Shown here: positions 7,161-13,644 of the stretch, piece after piece
How the letters are laid out: every line of letters starts with the position of its first letter
How positions within the stretch are numbered: position 1 is the stretch's first letter
Assembly (NCBI GenBank): GCA_012512335.1
Contig: JAAZEK010000023.1
Span: 1-13,684 of the forward strand
DNA length: 13,684 nucleotides
Direction of reading: 5' to 3'
DNA from: Clostridiales bacterium
Lineage (GTDB): Bacteria > Bacillota > Clostridia > Caldicoprobacterales > DTU083
The notes under the pieces: generated by a model
What the model was told of the DNA's origin: nothing
What the model saw: only the letters and a program-made list of their open reading frames with translations
The model's database searches: none
Program-made: the position numbers and the translations under genes

Positions 7161-7169
7161 ATTATATCA
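7161..7169 (-). promoter_or_regulatory. Extended -10 promoter element for lspA-rluD
   Basis: On the minus strand TGA-TATAAT (TGn extended -10) would start transcription near 7154, about 28 nt before the lspA ATG. There is no good -35, as is common with extended -10 promoters. It suggests lspA-rluD can be expressed separately from the dksA-like gene upstream. Confidence 0.55.
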
Positions 7170-7209
7170 TAAGCCAGCTCGACTTCCTAATATTTCTTAT
7201 TATATTCCT

Positions 7210-7881
7210 CTAATCATCTGATTCATCATCTCCAAAATAACTAATCTTTATTTCCTTATCTGCGCTTATATATCCGCCATAGGAATTTCCAGTGACATCA
7301 GTGAATTGTTTTTGATAGTCTTCATTACTGATATTATCAATATCATCTATGTAGCCTGGTTCTTCATGATTTTCATACCATGTTACCCCATAATTCAAGA
7401 TATCATTGTCGCTAACATCCTGAAGTCCACTGGAACTCCCATATTTCTGAGTATTTACAAGTGCATCTCCTTCATCTAAAATCTCTAGTTTCTTTACGTT
7501 AACAGAAGGTCTAAAATTTGTTGCCTCTTCCTCGCATTCCAGGCACATCCTAGTCTCTGGTAAAGCATCAAGACGCTCAAATGTTATGGAATCACCACAG
7601 GATTCACAATAGCCATAAGATCCTTTTGCAACCCGCTCCAAAGCTGATTGCACTTCTTTCATCTGCTTTTCTTGATGTCTATCTAAAGCTTGTTGTCTGC
7701 CCAACTCATATATCTCACTACCTAAGTCTGCTGGGTGATTGTCGTAAGTAGACAATTCACTGGTACTTTCAATTAAAGATTTTGTAAGACCCAATTCTTC
7801 ATGTTGAGTATAGCTGTTTCGTTGCATTTCCATTTTTTCATGCAGTTTGTTACTTAAGTATTGAAGCTCGTAATCTTTCAT
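7210..7881 (-). CDS. DksA/TraR-type zinc-finger protein (YteA/YlyA-like)
   Basis: A 223-aa protein of the TraR/DksA zinc-finger superfamily, closest in layout to the Firmicute YteA/YlyA proteins. Residues 1-90 are charged and helical (QYLSNKLHEKM; LGRQQALDRHQEKQMKEVQSAL). A four-Cys zinc finger follows: Cys92-x2-Cys95 and Cys113-x2-Cys116 (YCESCGDSI...RMCLECEEE). The C-terminal half is acidic and ends in DDESDD. In B. subtilis ylyA is immediately upstream of lspA, as here, and acts on RNA polymerase in sporulation-related transcription; for this protein that role is inferred. The reading frame is open to 8025, but the true start is the ATG at 7881, with AGGAGG 6 nt upstream. The longer frame is antisense-like hydrophobic sequence overlapping divIVA. 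Confidence 0.88.
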   Translation of the reverse strand: MKDYELQYLSNKLHEKMEMQRNSYTQHEELGLTKSLIESTSELSTYDNHPADLGSEIYELGRQQALDRHQEKQMKEVQSALERVAKGSYGYCESCGDSITFERLDALPETRMCLECEEEATNFRPSVNVKKLEILDEGDALVNTQKYGSSSGLQDVSDNDILNYGVTWYENHEEPGYIDDIDNISNEDYQKQFTDVTGNSYGGYISADKEIKISYFGDDESDD

Positions 7882-7919
7882 AGAATACCTCCTAGCAAAT
7901 GATGTCGTAATAACAAAAT

Positions 7920-7941
7920 AGGACATACATAAGTATGTCCT
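7920..7941 (-). terminator. Hairpin after divIVA, probable terminator
   Basis: AGGACATAC-ATAA-GTATGTCCT is a perfect 9-bp inverted repeat with a 4-nt loop, 31 nt after the divIVA stop. On the minus strand it is followed by ATTTTGTT, a weak U-tract. It sits between divIVA and the dksA-like gene, where many Firmicutes carry ileS. Confidence 0.6.
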
Positions 7942-7972
7942 TGATATTATTTGATATTCTATTGGGAAAAAG

Positions 7973-8470
7973 CTAACTGACCTCAGATGAAGTATCAGCA
8001 GAAACAATAGTAGAAGAATCATCATCCTCAGCTAATTGATCGATCTCTTCAATCTGAGATTCCAGCAGGGTACGAATTTTCATCTTAAGTATACGGATCT
8101 GTTTCTTGATTTCAAACTGTTCTTTATTAGCTTCTACAACATCCTGATTAGCATTTGCCCTAATCTGACGAGCCTGTTCCTCAGCTTCACGCAAGATCAG
8201 CTTTGCTTTCTGCTGAGCCACCGATGTGACTTCGTCTGCCGTCTTTTGCGCTGTAACCAATGTGTCCTTTAACGTTTTTTCCATAGTCCTAAACTGACTT
8301 ATTTGATCCATTAGGATCGAAATTCGTTCTTTCATTTCCATGTTTTCTTTATAAATTTTTTCAAATTCATCAACAATGTTATCTAAAAATTGATCCACTT
8401 CATCTTCGTTATATCCTCGAAATGACCTTTCAAATTCTTTGTTGTGAATATCCATGGGAGTCAGTGCCAC
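7973..8470 (-). CDS. divIVA: DivIVA, cell-pole/septum membrane-curvature protein
   Basis: A coiled-coil protein that binds negatively curved membrane at division septa and poles and recruits division, chromosome-anchoring or sporulation partners. It is 165 aa, as in B. subtilis (164). The N-terminal lipid-binding domain reads MALTPMDIHNKEF and SFRGYNEDEVDQFLD. Phe17 and Arg18 match the membrane-inserting residues of B. subtilis DivIVA. Residues about 27-150 are a heptad-rich coiled coil, followed by an acidic Ser/Thr-rich tail. The start is GTG at 8470, chosen because MALTPMDIHN aligns with the family N-terminus; AAGGAAGTGG lies upstream. It follows ylmG by only 31 nt, with no room for ylmH, and is the last gene before a hairpin. 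Confidence 0.95.
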   Translation of the reverse strand: MALTPMDIHNKEFERSFRGYNEDEVDQFLDNIVDEFEKIYKENMEMKERISILMDQISQFRTMEKTLKDTLVTAQKTADEVTSVAQQKAKLILREAEEQARQIRANANQDVVEANKEQFEIKKQIRILKMKIRTLLESQIEEIDQLAEDDDSSTIVSADTSSEVS

Positions 8471-8501
8471 AAGAATCCACTTCCTTTCATAAAATGCTTA
8501 G

Positions 8502-8810
8502 TTAATATGTTAAACTATAAAAATACTTAGCCAATTGAGTTAGTAACCCGGATATCACCCAAATTAAGATCAAAGATAAGATTGGTGAAATATCAATAAT
8601 CATCCTTCTACCATTTATCTTATGTATCAGCTCACGAAAAATATTGTTAATAGGATCTGCCAAGCTTTTTAGCTTATTTTTAACCTTACTTGGTTTATCT
8701 TTTAGGCGCGTAAATAAAGTTAGGGTAGCACTGATGACTATAATCCAAGAATATAGGTGTAGAAATAAGACTATGCCTTCTAAAGCAGAAGCTAAGACTA
8801 TAAAAGTCAA
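8502..8810 (-). CDS. ylmG: YggT/YlmG family membrane protein
   Basis: A 102-aa membrane protein with two hydrophobic segments (about 3-30 and 74-96). It has the YggT-family core between them: a DPINNIFRELIHK-like helix and a RMIIDISPILSL entry into the second membrane helix. Members sit beside sepF and divIVA in Firmicutes and are linked to division and envelope integrity, but no biochemical activity is established. The start is TTG at 8810, with GGGGGT 7 nt upstream, immediately after the sepF stop (11 nt gap). Confidence 0.88.
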   Translation of the reverse strand: MTFIVLASALEGIVLFLHLYSWIIVISATLTLFTRLKDKPSKVKNKLKSLADPINNIFRELIHKINGRRMIIDISPILSLILIWVISGLLTQLAKYFYSLTY

Positions 8811-8821
8811 AAGCTTACCCC

Positions 8822-9298
8822 CTAATCATTATCAAGCTGTGAACCTAAGGTATAAAAACTCTTTCCTTTAAAATCTTCGGGAATATTACCTATAATATCG
8901 ATGTTGCTTGGAACTAAAACAAAAATACTCCTAGATACCTTCTGAATAGTTCCATCCAAAGCATATACAGAGCCACTTAAAAAATCTAAAACCCTTTGAG
9001 CCAAATCCTGTTCTAGGGAGTCTAAATTGACAATAATAGGCTTGCGGCTCTTTAAATTGTCAATTATATTTTGGGTATCATCATATGTAAGGGCTTGGTA
9101 GACAACAACCTTAACATAGGTAGATTGATGAATATTTACTACCTTTCCTTTTTTGTTTTTTGTCTGGAAGCTTGGTTCTATGAGTTCCTCACGTTGCCTC
9201 TCCTGCATTTCTTCTGGAATTTCTTCCATGGATTCCTCATCGATGTTTTCTTCTAAGCCAATGAAATTTAGAAATTTATTCATAAATTTGCCTGCCAT
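8822..9298 (-). CDS. sepF: SepF, FtsZ-associated cell division protein
   Basis: SepF forms rings or arcs that bundle FtsZ filaments and tether them to the membrane. It is 158 aa, normal for the family. The N-terminus (MAGKFMNKFLNFIGL) is the membrane-binding amphipathic helix. An acidic Glu/Met/Gln-rich linker (about 15-45) follows. The globular SepF domain (about 60-150) contains KVVVYQALTYDD, KPIIVNLDSLEQDLAQRVLDF and SGSVYALDGTIQKV. The ATG at 9298 has GGGGGAG 5 nt upstream. It lies 14 nt after yggS and 11 nt before ylmG, the standard ylmE-sepF-ylmG order. Confidence 0.96.
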   Translation of the reverse strand: MAGKFMNKFLNFIGLEENIDEESMEEIPEEMQERQREELIEPSFQTKNKKGKVVNIHQSTYVKVVVYQALTYDDTQNIIDNLKSRKPIIVNLDSLEQDLAQRVLDFLSGSVYALDGTIQKVSRSIFVLVPSNIDIIGNIPEDFKGKSFYTLGSQLDND

Positions 9299-9312
9299 TG
9301 TTTCTCCCCCTT

Positions 9313-9993
9313 TTATCTTTTTCCAAATATTGCTGTTCCTATGCGTACCATAGTAGAGCCTTCTTCTATTGCAGTTTCAAAGTCATTGCTCATCCCCATT
9401 GATAAGTGTTTCATTTCGATATGAGGATAGTTATCTTGCTTTATACCATCAAATAGTTGCTTCATCATGGTAAAATATGGCCTGATAGTCTCATTATCCT
9501 CCACCATGGGTGCTATTAACATCAATCCCATAACTTTGATGTTTTTCAAATTGTAGATGGTTTCAATGAAAGGTATTACTTCATCATAGGGAAGGCCTGA
9601 TTTGGATTCCTCATTTGCAGGATTAACTTGTACCAATACAGGCACGACCCTGTTTATCTTGTCTGCTTGTCGATTGATTTCTCTAGCAAGTGAAAGCCTG
9701 TCCAGTGAATGAATCATTGATACCTTATTCACGATATACTTAACCTTGTTTCGCTGCAATTGGCCAATCATATGCCATCTAACATTTTCAACCTGGTCAT
9801 ACTTGTCAAGTAGTTCCTGTACCCTATTTTCTCCAAAATCCTTTAAACCATAAGCGAGAGACTGGTTAATTCTAGCAGAGTCTATCGTTTTGCTTACCCC
9901 TATTAATGTCACATCATCAGGGTTGCGACCTGAGGCTAAAGAAGCATTCTCAATTTGTTGACGAAGCATTGCTAAATTCTCACTTATATCCAC
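9313..9993 (-). CDS. YggS/YlmE family PLP-binding homeostasis protein
   Basis: A 226-aa protein of the YggS/PROSC (PLPBP) family. These proteins bind pyridoxal 5'-phosphate in an alanine-racemase-like TIM barrel and keep vitamin B6 and amino-acid pools balanced, without known catalytic activity. Lys35 in GVSKTI is the expected PLP-linking lysine. Other family motifs are FGENRVQELLDKY, WHMIGQLQRNKVKYI, PVLVQVNPANEESKSG, MGMSNDFETAI and a terminal RIGTAIFGKR. The start is GTG at 9993 with AGGAG about 8 nt upstream; that site overlaps the stop codon of the HlyD-like gene, so the two are tightly coupled. In B. subtilis the equivalent, ylmE, is also immediately upstream of sepF. Confidence 0.95.
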   Translation of the reverse strand: MDISENLAMLRQQIENASLASGRNPDDVTLIGVSKTIDSARINQSLAYGLKDFGENRVQELLDKYDQVENVRWHMIGQLQRNKVKYIVNKVSMIHSLDRLSLAREINRQADKINRVVPVLVQVNPANEESKSGLPYDEVIPFIETIYNLKNIKVMGLMLIAPMVEDNETIRPYFTMMKQLFDGIKQDNYPHIEMKHLSMGMSNDFETAIEEGSTMVRIGTAIFGKR

Positions 9994-10003
9994 TAAAACA
10001 CTC

Positions 10004-11239
10004 CTATTCCTTGTCAGTCAGCACTTGATTATGAAGTTTCAAGGCTTGTGCGTCAGATACCGCCTCTACAATCACAAAGCCATCTTGTTTAGCTTGTATG
10101 GAGGTTTCGATAAAGCTGTTCTCTTCTTTGTCTCTTATATACACGCCTTGTCTCCCTCTGCTTTTTTTTAAAGCTTCTTCTGGCAATAATAGACCCTCCA
10201 CTGTTTTTTGAATCCTTATAGGTAGTACTCGTTTGTTAATTATTTTGTCTACCTGGTCTTCAAATTCCAAAGTTAGTAGAAAATAATCCCTTTCTTTTTG
10301 GATTTTATTAACTTTTGCAGAAACAGGATCTTGTCCATCAAATACAGCTTCCAGAGTATCACCTTTTTCTAAGTAGCTCTCAGGACCATCACATTTCAAA
10401 ACAGCAAACCAGTTTTCATGAGGATTTACCATACGAAATAGAGCTTGTTCGGCTTGTGCATCACTTATTGAATGTTCATCTCCTTCTTGACCAGTGGCAT
10501 CAGTATATGGAATTTGATGGATTAAATTTGAGTAATCCTCTGATGTTATCCTGTCCACTGAACTGATACCTAAAACATTTTCAAATCCATCAATGGTGAA
10601 ACTTATTAATCCCGTCTCTGGAGCCTTTATTTTTATTATCCATTGATCTATATCAGATGTTAATTTTGATTCCTTATGATATAAATCTGTAAGGTAGTCA
10701 TCTGGTTCTGTTACAAGATCAAGTAATTTTTGTTTGCTATCCAGCAGTTTGCGTAAATTGCTTTCTAATTTAGCAACTTCTGTAAACCTTTTGTCTTTTA
10801 CACTAATCTGGACTTGGGAAACCAGAGATTGAAGATCGTTATTTAGCTTAGTTAAATCATTGCTAATAGCTTTATCAATAAGCTGTTCTTGTTGATATTG
10901 AACGATCTTTTCCTGAACATCATAAAGCTGCTTGACAATACTATCGTTGAAGTTTTCCTTATATAGTATAGCTACAGGTTCATTTTCTTCTACAACAGTA
11001 CCATCAGCAACAAGATAAACAGCTCTTCCATATGCAGGCGCTGCTTGTACTAATTCTTCTCTGATTATTACTGCAAGACCATTATGGACTACATCAAGCT
11101 TTCCATAGTTTATGCTAGCATAAGCAGCTTCACTATGATTGCTTAGTAAAAAGTAAATTACGCCAGACAGCAACAAAGCGAGTATGACAAAAAAACGGAA
11201 TTTTATCCTTCGTTTGCCAATCTCCAAAAATGCTGCCAT
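10004..11239 (-). CDS. HlyD-like membrane-anchored periplasmic adaptor protein
   Basis: A 411-aa protein with one N-terminal membrane anchor (about residues 15-34, after a basic KRRIKFR stretch) and a large extracytoplasmic part. The layout resembles HlyD/membrane-fusion proteins. There is a beta-rich lipoyl-like half near 45-95 (GRAVYLVADGTVVEENEPVAILY), then a helical coiled-coil region (about 100-195). The second lipoyl half is near 205-225 (KIKAPETGLISFTIDG), and beta-barrel segments follow. No ABC or RND transporter partner is encoded nearby, so the transported substrate, if any, is unknown; it may act structurally at the envelope. The ATG at 11239 has AGGAAGG 9 nt upstream. It is followed without a gap by yggS and is in line with the division genes. 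Confidence 0.7.
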   Translation of the reverse strand: MAAFLEIGKRRIKFRFFVILALLLSGVIYFLLSNHSEAAYASINYGKLDVVHNGLAVIIREELVQAAPAYGRAVYLVADGTVVEENEPVAILYKENFNDSIVKQLYDVQEKIVQYQQEQLIDKAISNDLTKLNNDLQSLVSQVQISVKDKRFTEVAKLESNLRKLLDSKQKLLDLVTEPDDYLTDLYHKESKLTSDIDQWIIKIKAPETGLISFTIDGFENVLGISSVDRITSEDYSNLIHQIPYTDATGQEGDEHSISDAQAEQALFRMVNPHENWFAVLKCDGPESYLEKGDTLEAVFDGQDPVSAKVNKIQKERDYFLLTLEFEDQVDKIINKRVLPIRIQKTVEGLLLPEEALKKSRGRQGVYIRDKEENSFIETSIQAKQDGFVIVEAVSDAQALKLHNQVLTDKE

Positions 11240-11332
11240 AGACTTAATCCTTCCTGCTTCATTAATAATTAGTAGTTCTCTAAATAACTATAAAATCCTG
11301 CAATTAAGTAAAATGTTTCCTCTGGAGACACT

Positions 11333-11764
11333 CTACATTGAATTTTGCTTTATACTTTTCATAATTCTTATTTGGTTACCAGTTTGATTAAAGCGAATAT
11401 TATCACAGAAGGATTTAATAAGTTTTAACCCTCTTCCTCGCTCAGAATAGAGATTGGAATCACAGGGATATTCATACTTGAAGAAACCGTGATAATCAAA
11501 ACCAGAACCTTCATCCTCAACTGTAACGCATATAGTAATAAGATCAATAGCTTCAATTTGAGCTTTTATAGTCTTATTACAGTGGTTCTTGTTACCATGC
11601 ACCGTACCATTAGCGATTAACTCGTTTAGGATTAAACGAAACTCATATTCTTCTTCAGCGGACAAACAATAGTTGGATTTAATGGAATCCATCATGTCCT
11701 TAATCATACCCCTTATGCAATTGGATTCACAACCGATTATACTTTTGCAATACAGTATGCTCAC
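11333..11764 (-). CDS. RsbW/RsbT-type HATPase (serine-kinase-like ATP-binding protein) with intact ATP boxes
   Basis: A 143-aa GHKL ATPase of the HATPase_c_2 type, as in anti-sigma kinases and RsbT-like switch kinases. All ATP-binding boxes are visible. The N box is NELIANGTVHGN (Glu48, Asn52), the G1 box is DEGSG (Asp84, Gly86, Gly88) and the G2 box is RGRGL (Gly110, Gly112). The start is taken as GTG at 11764, with GGGAGG 8 nt upstream; the in-frame TTG at 11767 is only 5 nt from it. The protein has eight Cys residues, which is high for this size. It follows the sigma-factor gene by 93 nt in the same direction. A role as kinase or regulator of the RsbV-like protein is inferred from family and context. 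Confidence 0.8.
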   Translation of the reverse strand: MSILYCKSIIGCESNCIRGMIKDMMDSIKSNYCLSAEEEYEFRLILNELIANGTVHGNKNHCNKTIKAQIEAIDLITICVTVEDEGSGFDYHGFFKYEYPCDSNLYSERGRGLKLIKSFCDNIRFNQTGNQIRIMKSIKQNSM

Positions 11765-11849
11765 CAAGCATGCCTCCCGCCTTGTAATAGCTCATTTACA
11801 ATATTTCTAACCCAAACTAGCAAAAATGAAACAAATTAGCCCAAAAATC

Positions 11850-11865
11850 ACATGTTCTTACATGT
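11850..11865 (-). terminator. Weak hairpin at the end of the sigma-factor gene
   Basis: ACATGT-TCTT-ACATGT can form a 6-bp stem across the sigma-factor stop codon. On the minus strand it is followed by GATTTTTGG. It is AT-rich and short, so at most a partial terminator between the sigma gene and the downstream HATPase gene. Confidence 0.3.
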
Positions 11866-12619
11866 CCTTTTTTAGTTGCCTACGGAATTTTTCCAGTAAC
11901 CTTCGTTCCATTCGGGAAACATACATCTGAGAGACGCCCATTTCTTCTGAAATTTCTCTTTGGCTTCGGCCCTTATAAAATCGTTCAATAATAACTTTTC
12001 TTTCCTGTTCACTTAAGGTTGACATGACTCTTTCTATAAAATCCCTATCCTCTATTAAGCGGTAATTCTTTTCCTCATTGCCAATAACTGCCATTAAGTC
12101 AGTTTCGCCTTCATTGTCAATATAAAAGTCCAATGAAGCGGTTTTAGTGGAATAGTTGGACTCCATCAGTTCGAGAACTTGTTCCGATGTTATTCCTAAA
12201 TACTCCCCTATTTCATCAGGTGTAGGAGATCTGCCAAATTGATTTAATAAATAGCTTTTTGCATTTTCTATTTTCTTAATAAATTCGCTCTCTTTTCTAG
12301 GTAATCGTATAATTCGGCTTTTATCCCGGAAATAGTTTTTTATTTCTCCTACTATAGTGGGTGTAGCATAGCTTGAAAACTTAAAGCCTTTAGTAATGTC
12401 GTATCGCTCTAACGCTTTCAAAAGTGCAAGAGAGGCAACTTGAAATAAATCGTCATATTCTATGCCACGATTGGTGAATTTTTTTGCAATTATCTCCGCT
12501 ATATACAAATATTTGCCGACTAGCTGATTTCGTAGTTCTATATCTCTAGTCTTGCAGTATTCTGCAAGCATTGAATCTTCGTGTTGGTCTTTCTTGTTCA
12601 CCTCTACTTGATCACTCAT
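11858..12619 (-). CDS. SigB/SigF/SigG-family RNA polymerase sigma factor
   Basis: A 253-aa alternative sigma-70 factor of the stress/forespore (group 3) type. Region 2 spans about 31-100 (YDDLFQVASLALLKALERYD, then FSSYATPTIVGEIKNYFRDK). Region 3 is about 105-175 (RLPRKESEFI...PTPDEIGEYLGIT). Region 4 carries a helix-turn-helix at about 200-245 (LSEQERKVIIERFY, then SQREISEEMGVSQMYVSRMERR). The ATG at 12619 overlaps the rsbW-like stop by 8 nt, and GGAGG lies 11 nt upstream; a GTG six codons earlier is less likely. Its place after rsbV- and rsbW-like genes means it is held by partner switching. Whether it equals SigB (stress) or SigF (spore) is open. The RsbW-like partner resembles RsbW more than SpoIIAB, which favours a SigB-like role. 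Confidence 0.88.
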   Translation of the reverse strand: MSDQVEVNKKDQHEDSMLAEYCKTRDIELRNQLVGKYLYIAEIIAKKFTNRGIEYDDLFQVASLALLKALERYDITKGFKFSSYATPTIVGEIKNYFRDKSRIIRLPRKESEFIKKIENAKSYLLNQFGRSPTPDEIGEYLGITSEQVLELMESNYSTKTASLDFYIDNEGETDLMAVIGNEEKNYRLIEDRDFIERVMSTLSEQERKVIIERFYKGRSQREISEEMGVSQMYVSRMERRLLEKFRRQLKKDM

Positions 12620-13016
12620 GCCCCAAATTGCCTCCACCTGATTTTATTATTGTAAACCCATAAATGACGCCCTGTTCTTCTTCCTTTATTACTTGATCGG
12701 AAACGGACTCAATGATAAACAAGCTAAGCTCATTGTTATCTGGTTTTTTTTCTGTAACACAACTTGATCCAATTAGCTTTACCTTAGCTAAAATACTGGA
12801 ATCCGTATTAATCTGATAATCAATTGCTAGATGAGAATTTCCTGAAAACTGATTGATAAGATAGTTGCTAGCTTCTGAAATCGCCAATTTTAAATCTTCT
12901 ATATCGTCAACGGTAAAGCCTATTCGATTGGCAATGGATGCTGTAGTTAACCTAGCAACAGACATATACTCGGGTTTGGCTGGTAATTTTATGCTAATTT
13001 CATCCATTATCATCAT
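12612..13016 (-). CDS. RsbW-like anti-sigma factor with degenerate ATP-binding boxes
   Basis: A 134-aa protein whose N-terminal half aligns by eye with B. subtilis RsbW (KLPAKPEYMSVARLT...NRIGFTVDDIEDLKLAISEA against KVPAQPEYVGIIRLT...SRMGYTYDEIEDLKIAVSEA). The kinase hallmarks are missing. The N-box Asn position reads Tyr52 (SEASNYLINQF), the G1 box DxGxG is replaced by LIGSS (81-85), and the G2 box GGLGL is replaced by NELSL (95-99). The following FIIESVSDQV still aligns with RsbW, so the frame is intact. It probably binds the sigma factor but not ATP. The ATG at 13016 overlaps the rsbV-like stop (ATGA), and the sigma gene overlaps its end by 8 nt, so all three genes are translationally coupled. 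Confidence 0.78.
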   Translation of the reverse strand: MMIMDEISIKLPAKPEYMSVARLTTASIANRIGFTVDDIEDLKLAISEASNYLINQFSGNSHLAIDYQINTDSSILAKVKLIGSSCVTEKKPDNNELSLFIIESVSDQVIKEEEQGVIYGFTIIKSGGGNLGHE

Positions 13017-13330
13017 CCCTGCCCCTCAATAGTAAATACCTTATCCAAACCAGTGATGCTAAATATCTTATAGATATAAGGTTGAAGATTGCGGATAATG
13101 ATATCACCATTATATTCTTTTACATTACGCAAAGCACTAATCAACACTCCAAGACCTGTACTGTCTATATATTTTAAGTCAGCACAATCAATATTAATAT
13201 TTCCTTTGTTTGCTTCTACCAACTGCAAAAGACTGCTTTTTAACTCAGGAGCATTGTAAATATCAATCTCCCCGGCTAGTACAACGCTCCAGGAATTTGT
13301 TTGTTCGTTCCATACTTTATGAATATCCAT
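13013..13330 (-). CDS. RsbV/SpoIIAA-like STAS anti-anti-sigma factor
   Basis: A 105-aa single STAS domain. In this family the unphosphorylated form binds the anti-sigma factor and frees the sigma factor, while phosphorylation of a conserved Ser by the anti-sigma kinase switches it off. The phosphorylation motif YIDSTGLGVL is intact with Ser57. The start at 13330 (MDIHKVW) has GAGGGG 8 nt upstream and gives the normal family length. The frame is open to a TTG at 13396, but that extension is polar, unlike STAS proteins, and lacks a clear ribosome binding site. First gene of the minus-strand sigma operon. Confidence 0.9.
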   Translation of the reverse strand: MDIHKVWNEQTNSWSVVLAGEIDIYNAPELKSSLLQLVEANKGNINIDCADLKYIDSTGLGVLISALRNVKEYNGDIIIRNLQPYIYKIFSITGLDKVFTIEGQG

Positions 13331-13409
13331 GTAGTACACCCCTCTTTGTTCTTCATTGGAATTTTTGGTGAATCGGGTTACTTCACACCGTTTCAATAAA
13401 TACTTAAAT

Positions 13410-13429
13410 GCAAAGTCCCATGACTTTGC
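13410..13429. repeat. Perfect inverted repeat upstream of the rsbV-like gene
   Basis: GCAAAGTC-CCAT-GACTTTGC, an 8-bp perfect inverted repeat with a 4-nt centre, 80 nt before the rsbV-like ATG. Neither strand has a proper U-tract after it, so it is more likely an operator or a leader hairpin than a terminator. Confidence 0.6.
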
Positions 13430-13445
13430 TTCATTAACTGTATTT

Positions 13446-13451
13446 ATTATA
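13446..13451 (-). promoter_or_regulatory. Candidate -10 element for the rsbV-rsbW-sigma operon
   Basis: A perfect TATAAT on the minus strand, 115 nt before the rsbV-like ATG, with no recognisable -35 (TTCCCT at 17 nt). It would place the inverted repeat 13410-13429 in the early transcript. Confidence 0.35.
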
Positions 13452-13501
13452 ACATAAGATATGTATAAAGGGAAAGAATCTGATTTTTTTTATTTTCTTT
13501 G

Positions 13502-13530
13502 TTGACACCATGAAAAAAATGTTGTATATT
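13502..13530 (+). promoter_or_regulatory. Sigma-A promoter of the tRNA-Pro/Glu cluster
   Basis: A perfect TTGACA (13502-13507), a 17-nt spacer and TATATT (13525-13530). The predicted start near 13537 lies about 25 nt before tRNA-Pro. The promoter points away from the sigma operon. Confidence 0.85.
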
Positions 13531-13561
13531 AATATACGTCGTTCGAAAACAAAAGATATGG

Positions 13562-13638
13562 CGGGGCGTAGCGCAGTTTGGTAGCGCACCTGGTTTGGGA
13601 CCAGGGGGCCGCAGGTTCGAATCCTGTCGCCCCGACCA
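13562..13638 (+). tRNA. tRNA-Pro (TGG)
   Basis: A complete 77-nt cloverleaf. The acceptor stem CGGGGCG pairs with CGCCCCG, the anticodon arm is CCTGG-TTTGGGA-CCAGG with anticodon TGG, and the T arm is CAGG-TTCGAAT-CCTG. The discriminator is A and CCA is encoded at 13636-13638. Confidence 0.97.
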
Positions 13639-13644
13639 CCTTTT

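Noticed and set aside
7882..8025. An N-terminal extension of the dksA-like protein
   Set aside because: It overlaps divIVA and a hairpin, reads as unrelated hydrophobic sequence, and a good AGGAGG site marks the ATG at 7881.
11287..11337. A possible terminator (GTCTCC-AGA-GGAAAC on the minus strand) after the HATPase gene
   Set aside because: The stem has a mismatch, is only six bases long and is followed by a poor U-tract.
13331..13396. A 22-residue N-terminal extension of the STAS protein from a TTG
   Set aside because: STAS antagonists begin close to the MDIHKVW segment, and GAGGGG sits correctly for the ATG at 13330.
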